From VBAT01 sp036520835 (GTDB lineage: Bacteria > Bacteroidota > Bacteroidia > Chitinophagales > Chitinophagaceae): a stretch of DNA of 64,000 nucleotides. Below the pieces are notes generated by a model. That model worked only from the letters and a program-made list of their open reading frames with translations. It ran no database searches and was not told the DNA's origin. The stretch covers positions 3,404 to 67,403 of the forward strand of contig DATDIX010000089.1 of NCBI GenBank assembly GCA_036520835.1. The letters run 5' to 3'. Positions within the stretch are counted from its first letter, which is position 1. Each line of letters opens with the position of its first letter. A program made the position numbers and the translations under genes. Positions 62,035 through 64,000 of this stretch are shown one piece after another.

Positions 62035-62844
62035 ATGAAGATAAATTTCTTTTGCCCCCGCTGGGGAAGTGAAGCAATAAACTGGGAGAAGTTTTGCAGT
62101 AAAGCAAAAAATACCGGTTACGATGGCGTAGAAGCTGGTGTGCCCCCTGAACTCCGTGAACAAAATGAAATGATTGAAGCATTGCAAAAACATGGCTTGT
62201 TGCTGATCGGCCAGTACTGGCAGTCGTTTGAAAAAGATTTCGCAGCGCATAAAATATCTTACAGAAACTATTTATCTGATCTTGCCGCACTACACCCGGT
62301 TAAAATAGTTGCTCAAACCGGTAAGGACTATTTCAGCTTTGAGCAAAATAAAGAACTCTTTGATATTGCGTTTGTATTCTCTAACCATACAGGTATTACA
62401 GTTGCGCATGAAACACATCGTAACAAAGCTTTGTTTGCTGCACATGTCGCAAAGAACTATTTGGAAAAGATACCGTCATTAAAGATCACCGCTGATTTTT
62501 CTCATTGGTGCAATGTTGCTGAAAGTTTTTTGGAAGATCAGCAGGAAGCATTGAGTATCGCTATACAACATTCCATTCATATCCATGCCCGTGTAGGTCA
62601 TCCGCAGGGAGCACAGGTCACTGACCCCCGTTTACCGGAATGGCAAACAGCTTTACAACATCATATGGAATGGTGGAAGAATATCATTCAGCATCAACAA
62701 AGAGCCGGGACAGAAACATTTACCATTACTCCCGAATTTGGTCCTGCCCCTTATATGCCATTAGCACCTGTCACAAAAAAACCACTGGCCGATCAATGGG
62801 CGATCAACCAGTGGATGATGGAATATTTAAAGCAAAAGCTTTAG
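62035..62844 (+). CDS. Sugar phosphate isomerase/epimerase-family TIM barrel protein
   Basis: A 269-residue TIM-barrel protein of the AP-endonuclease-2/xylose-isomerase type. Metal-site residues are likely in GYDGVEAGVP, ITVAHETHRNK, LKITADFSHWCNVAE, IHIHARVGHPQG and TITPEFGPAPY. It is cytoplasmic, without a signal peptide. It lies on the plus strand between the PUL 2 sigma gene and the GH3 gene, ending 10 bases before the convergent GH3 stop codon. A role in using the released sugar is possible; the substrate is unknown. Confidence 0.82.
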   Translation: MKINFFCPRWGSEAINWEKFCSKAKNTGYDGVEAGVPPELREQNEMIEALQKHGLLLIGQYWQSFEKDFAAHKISYRNYLSDLAALHPVKIVAQTGKDYFSFEQNKELFDIAFVFSNHTGITVAHETHRNKALFAAHVAKNYLEKIPSLKITADFSHWCNVAESFLEDQQEALSIAIQHSIHIHARVGHPQGAQVTDPRLPEWQTALQHHMEWWKNIIQHQQRAGTETFTITPEFGPAPYMPLAPVTKKPLADQWAINQWMMEYLKQKL

Positions 62845-62854
62845 TTACATTTTC

Positions 62855-64000
62855 TTATTTAACCCAATTCACTTTACCACTTTTCACCTCTTTTGAGTTT
62901 ATCCCGATCATAATCACAAATTCACCAGGCTCCCAATCATACCTGAGGTCATAGTTATAAAACTTAAGATCTTCCGGTATGATACTGAAAGAAACAGTTT
63001 TTGATTCTCCTGCTTTCAATCCAATCTTCTGAAAACCTTTTAATTCTTTTACCGGTCTTGTCACGCTTCCCACCACATCACGTATATATAATTGTACTAC
63101 TTCTTTGCCGTCTATGTTCCCAGCATTGGTAACTGTCACAGATGCTGTCAACGTTTGATCACCTTTCAGAGAACTGTCAGAAAGTTTTATATCGCTGTAT
63201 GAAAAACTGGAATAACTTAATCCATAACCAAACGGGTAAAGGGGATCGTTGGAAACATCCAGGTAATTGGAACGAAATTTCTGGAACCATTTTCCTTCAG
63301 GTAAAGGGCGACCGGTGTTTTTATGGTTATAAAAAATAGGGACCTGGCCAATGTTCTGGGGAAAAGTTGTGCTTAGTTTCCCGGAAGGATTTACATCACC
63401 AAACAATACATCTGCCACCGCATACCCTGCTTCACTGCCGCCGAACCATACATTTAATATAGCAGGTACATTTTCATTTTCCCATTTCAATGCCAGGGGG
63501 CGGCCCGTGAACAAAACCAACACCACCGGCTTGCCTGTTTTCAATAACGCTTTTAAAAGATCCTTTTGTGCTTCCGGTATTTCAATGTCGGTGCGGCTGG
63601 ATGCTTCTCCGCTCATTTCTGCTGATTCTCCCAAAGCCGCTACTACCACATCAGCCTGGTTGGCTATGTTTACCGCTTCCTGTATTATTTCTGTTGCAGG
63701 ACGACGATCTCTTTCGAATGATTTGCCAAACATACCTGCCCTTTTTTCAAAGATGGAATCGGCATCCAGGTTAGCTCCTTTTGCATATAATATCTTTGCG
63801 CTATCGCCCACTACTTCTTTCAATCCTGTCAATACAGAAGTAGCATTTAATAGTTTTGCCGCTACACTCCATGTACCCGGCATATTCTGTTTATTATCTG
63901 CCAACGGCCCTACCAGTGCGATCGTGCCGCTTTTTTTAAGGGGCAATACATTGTTTTGATTTTTCAGCAATACAAAACTTTGGGCAGCAATTGACCTTGC
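62855..64000 (-). CDS. GH3 beta-glucosidase, C-terminal part (5' end outside window)
   Basis: The frame is open to the right edge (RSIAAQSFVLLKNQNNVLPL), so the N-terminal GH3 barrel with the catalytic Asp lies outside. Visible are the C-terminal (alpha/beta)6 sandwich (GTIALVGPLADNKQNMPGTW, VVVAALGESAEMSGEASSRTDI with the likely acid/base Glu, GKPVVLVLFTGRPLAL, FPQNIGQVPIFYNHKNTGRP, YPFGYGLSYSSFSYS) and a fibronectin type III-like end (VTVTNAGNIDGKEVVQLYI). The layout is that of BglX-type beta-glucosidases. It should cut oligosaccharides released by the GH144-type enzyme to glucose. Confidence 0.94.
   Translation of the reverse strand, partial: ARSIAAQSFVLLKNQNNVLPLKKSGTIALVGPLADNKQNMPGTWSVAAKLLNATSVLTGLKEVVGDSAKILYAKGANLDADSIFEKRAGMFGKSFERDRRPATEIIQEAVNIANQADVVVAALGESAEMSGEASSRTDIEIPEAQKDLLKALLKTGKPVVLVLFTGRPLALKWENENVPAILNVWFGGSEAGYAVADVLFGDVNPSGKLSTTFPQNIGQVPIFYNHKNTGRPLPEGKWFQKFRSNYLDVSNDPLYPFGYGLSYSSFSYSDIKLSDSSLKGDQTLTASVTVTNAGNIDGKEVVQLYIRDVVGSVTRPVKELKGFQKIGLKAGESKTVSFSIIPEDLKFYNYDLRYDWEPGEFVIMIGINSKEVKSGKVNWVK

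Overview
The window is a piece of a Bacteroidota chromosome, most likely from the Chitinophagaceae or a close relative. The signs are two SusC/SusD systems, SusE-type lipoproteins, an ECF sigma/FecR pair, a C-terminal type IX secretion sorting domain, promoters of the TTTG-N(18-19)-TAnnTTTG type, sparse Shine-Dalgarno sequences, and the housekeeping order rplM-rpsI-rpsB-tsf. No rRNA, tRNA, CRISPR array, transposase or phage gene was seen.

Layout. Positions 1-13.8 kb are mostly housekeeping: the 3' part of metH, a HAD phosphatase, a LOG-family protein, xth, an HU protein, the tiny ribosomal protein THX, pdxH, a coiled-coil membrane protein, pyrH, a methyltransferase, and the ribosomal run rplM-rpsI-rpsB-tsf on the minus strand, whose gene gaps are filled with short inverted repeats. 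A HigBA toxin-antitoxin pair with an overlapping HD-domain gene follows (14.1-15.4 kb), then a sugar kinase, a DUF3179 protein and an outer-membrane barrel. Positions 19-34 kb hold polysaccharide utilisation locus (PUL) 1: LacI regulator, SusC, SusD, two SusE-like proteins, a GH53 galactanase, a clan GH-A glycosidase and a GH2-GH53 fusion. The likely substrate is beta-1,4-galactan or type I arabinogalactan. A vanadium haloperoxidase-like lipoprotein, a secreted GH13 amylase and a degenerate-Nudix regulator sit beside it. Positions 39.5-48.3 kb return to metabolism: ligA, DUF2461, asd, a lamin-tail protein, a PfkB kinase, TetR and a PaaE-like reductase.

Positions 48.4-64 kb hold PUL 2: ECF sigma factor, FecR, SusC with an STN domain, SusD, a LamG lipoprotein, a GH144-type glycosidase, a metallophosphoesterase, a sulfatase-family enzyme, an esterase and a glycerophosphodiesterase, with a GH3 beta-glucosidase running off the right edge. 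GH144 plus GH3 suggests a beta-1,2-glucan substrate. The phosphodiesterase and esterase genes make substituted (phosphoglycerol- or acyl-bearing) bacterial periplasmic glucans a plausible target; this is an inference.

The strongest regulatory find is in front of asd. An ideal Bacteroidota promoter drives a 14-codon leader peptide (MMIKKHTKRTKKHP) rich in Lys, Thr, Met and Ile codons. Its stop codon lies inside one arm of a 12-bp pairing that competes with a Rho-independent terminator. This has the full logic of ribosome-mediated attenuation of aspartate-family amino acid synthesis. A second theme is short repeats: they fill gaps in the ribosomal operon and have entered coding sequence in frame at loops or linkers of metH and the paaE-like gene.
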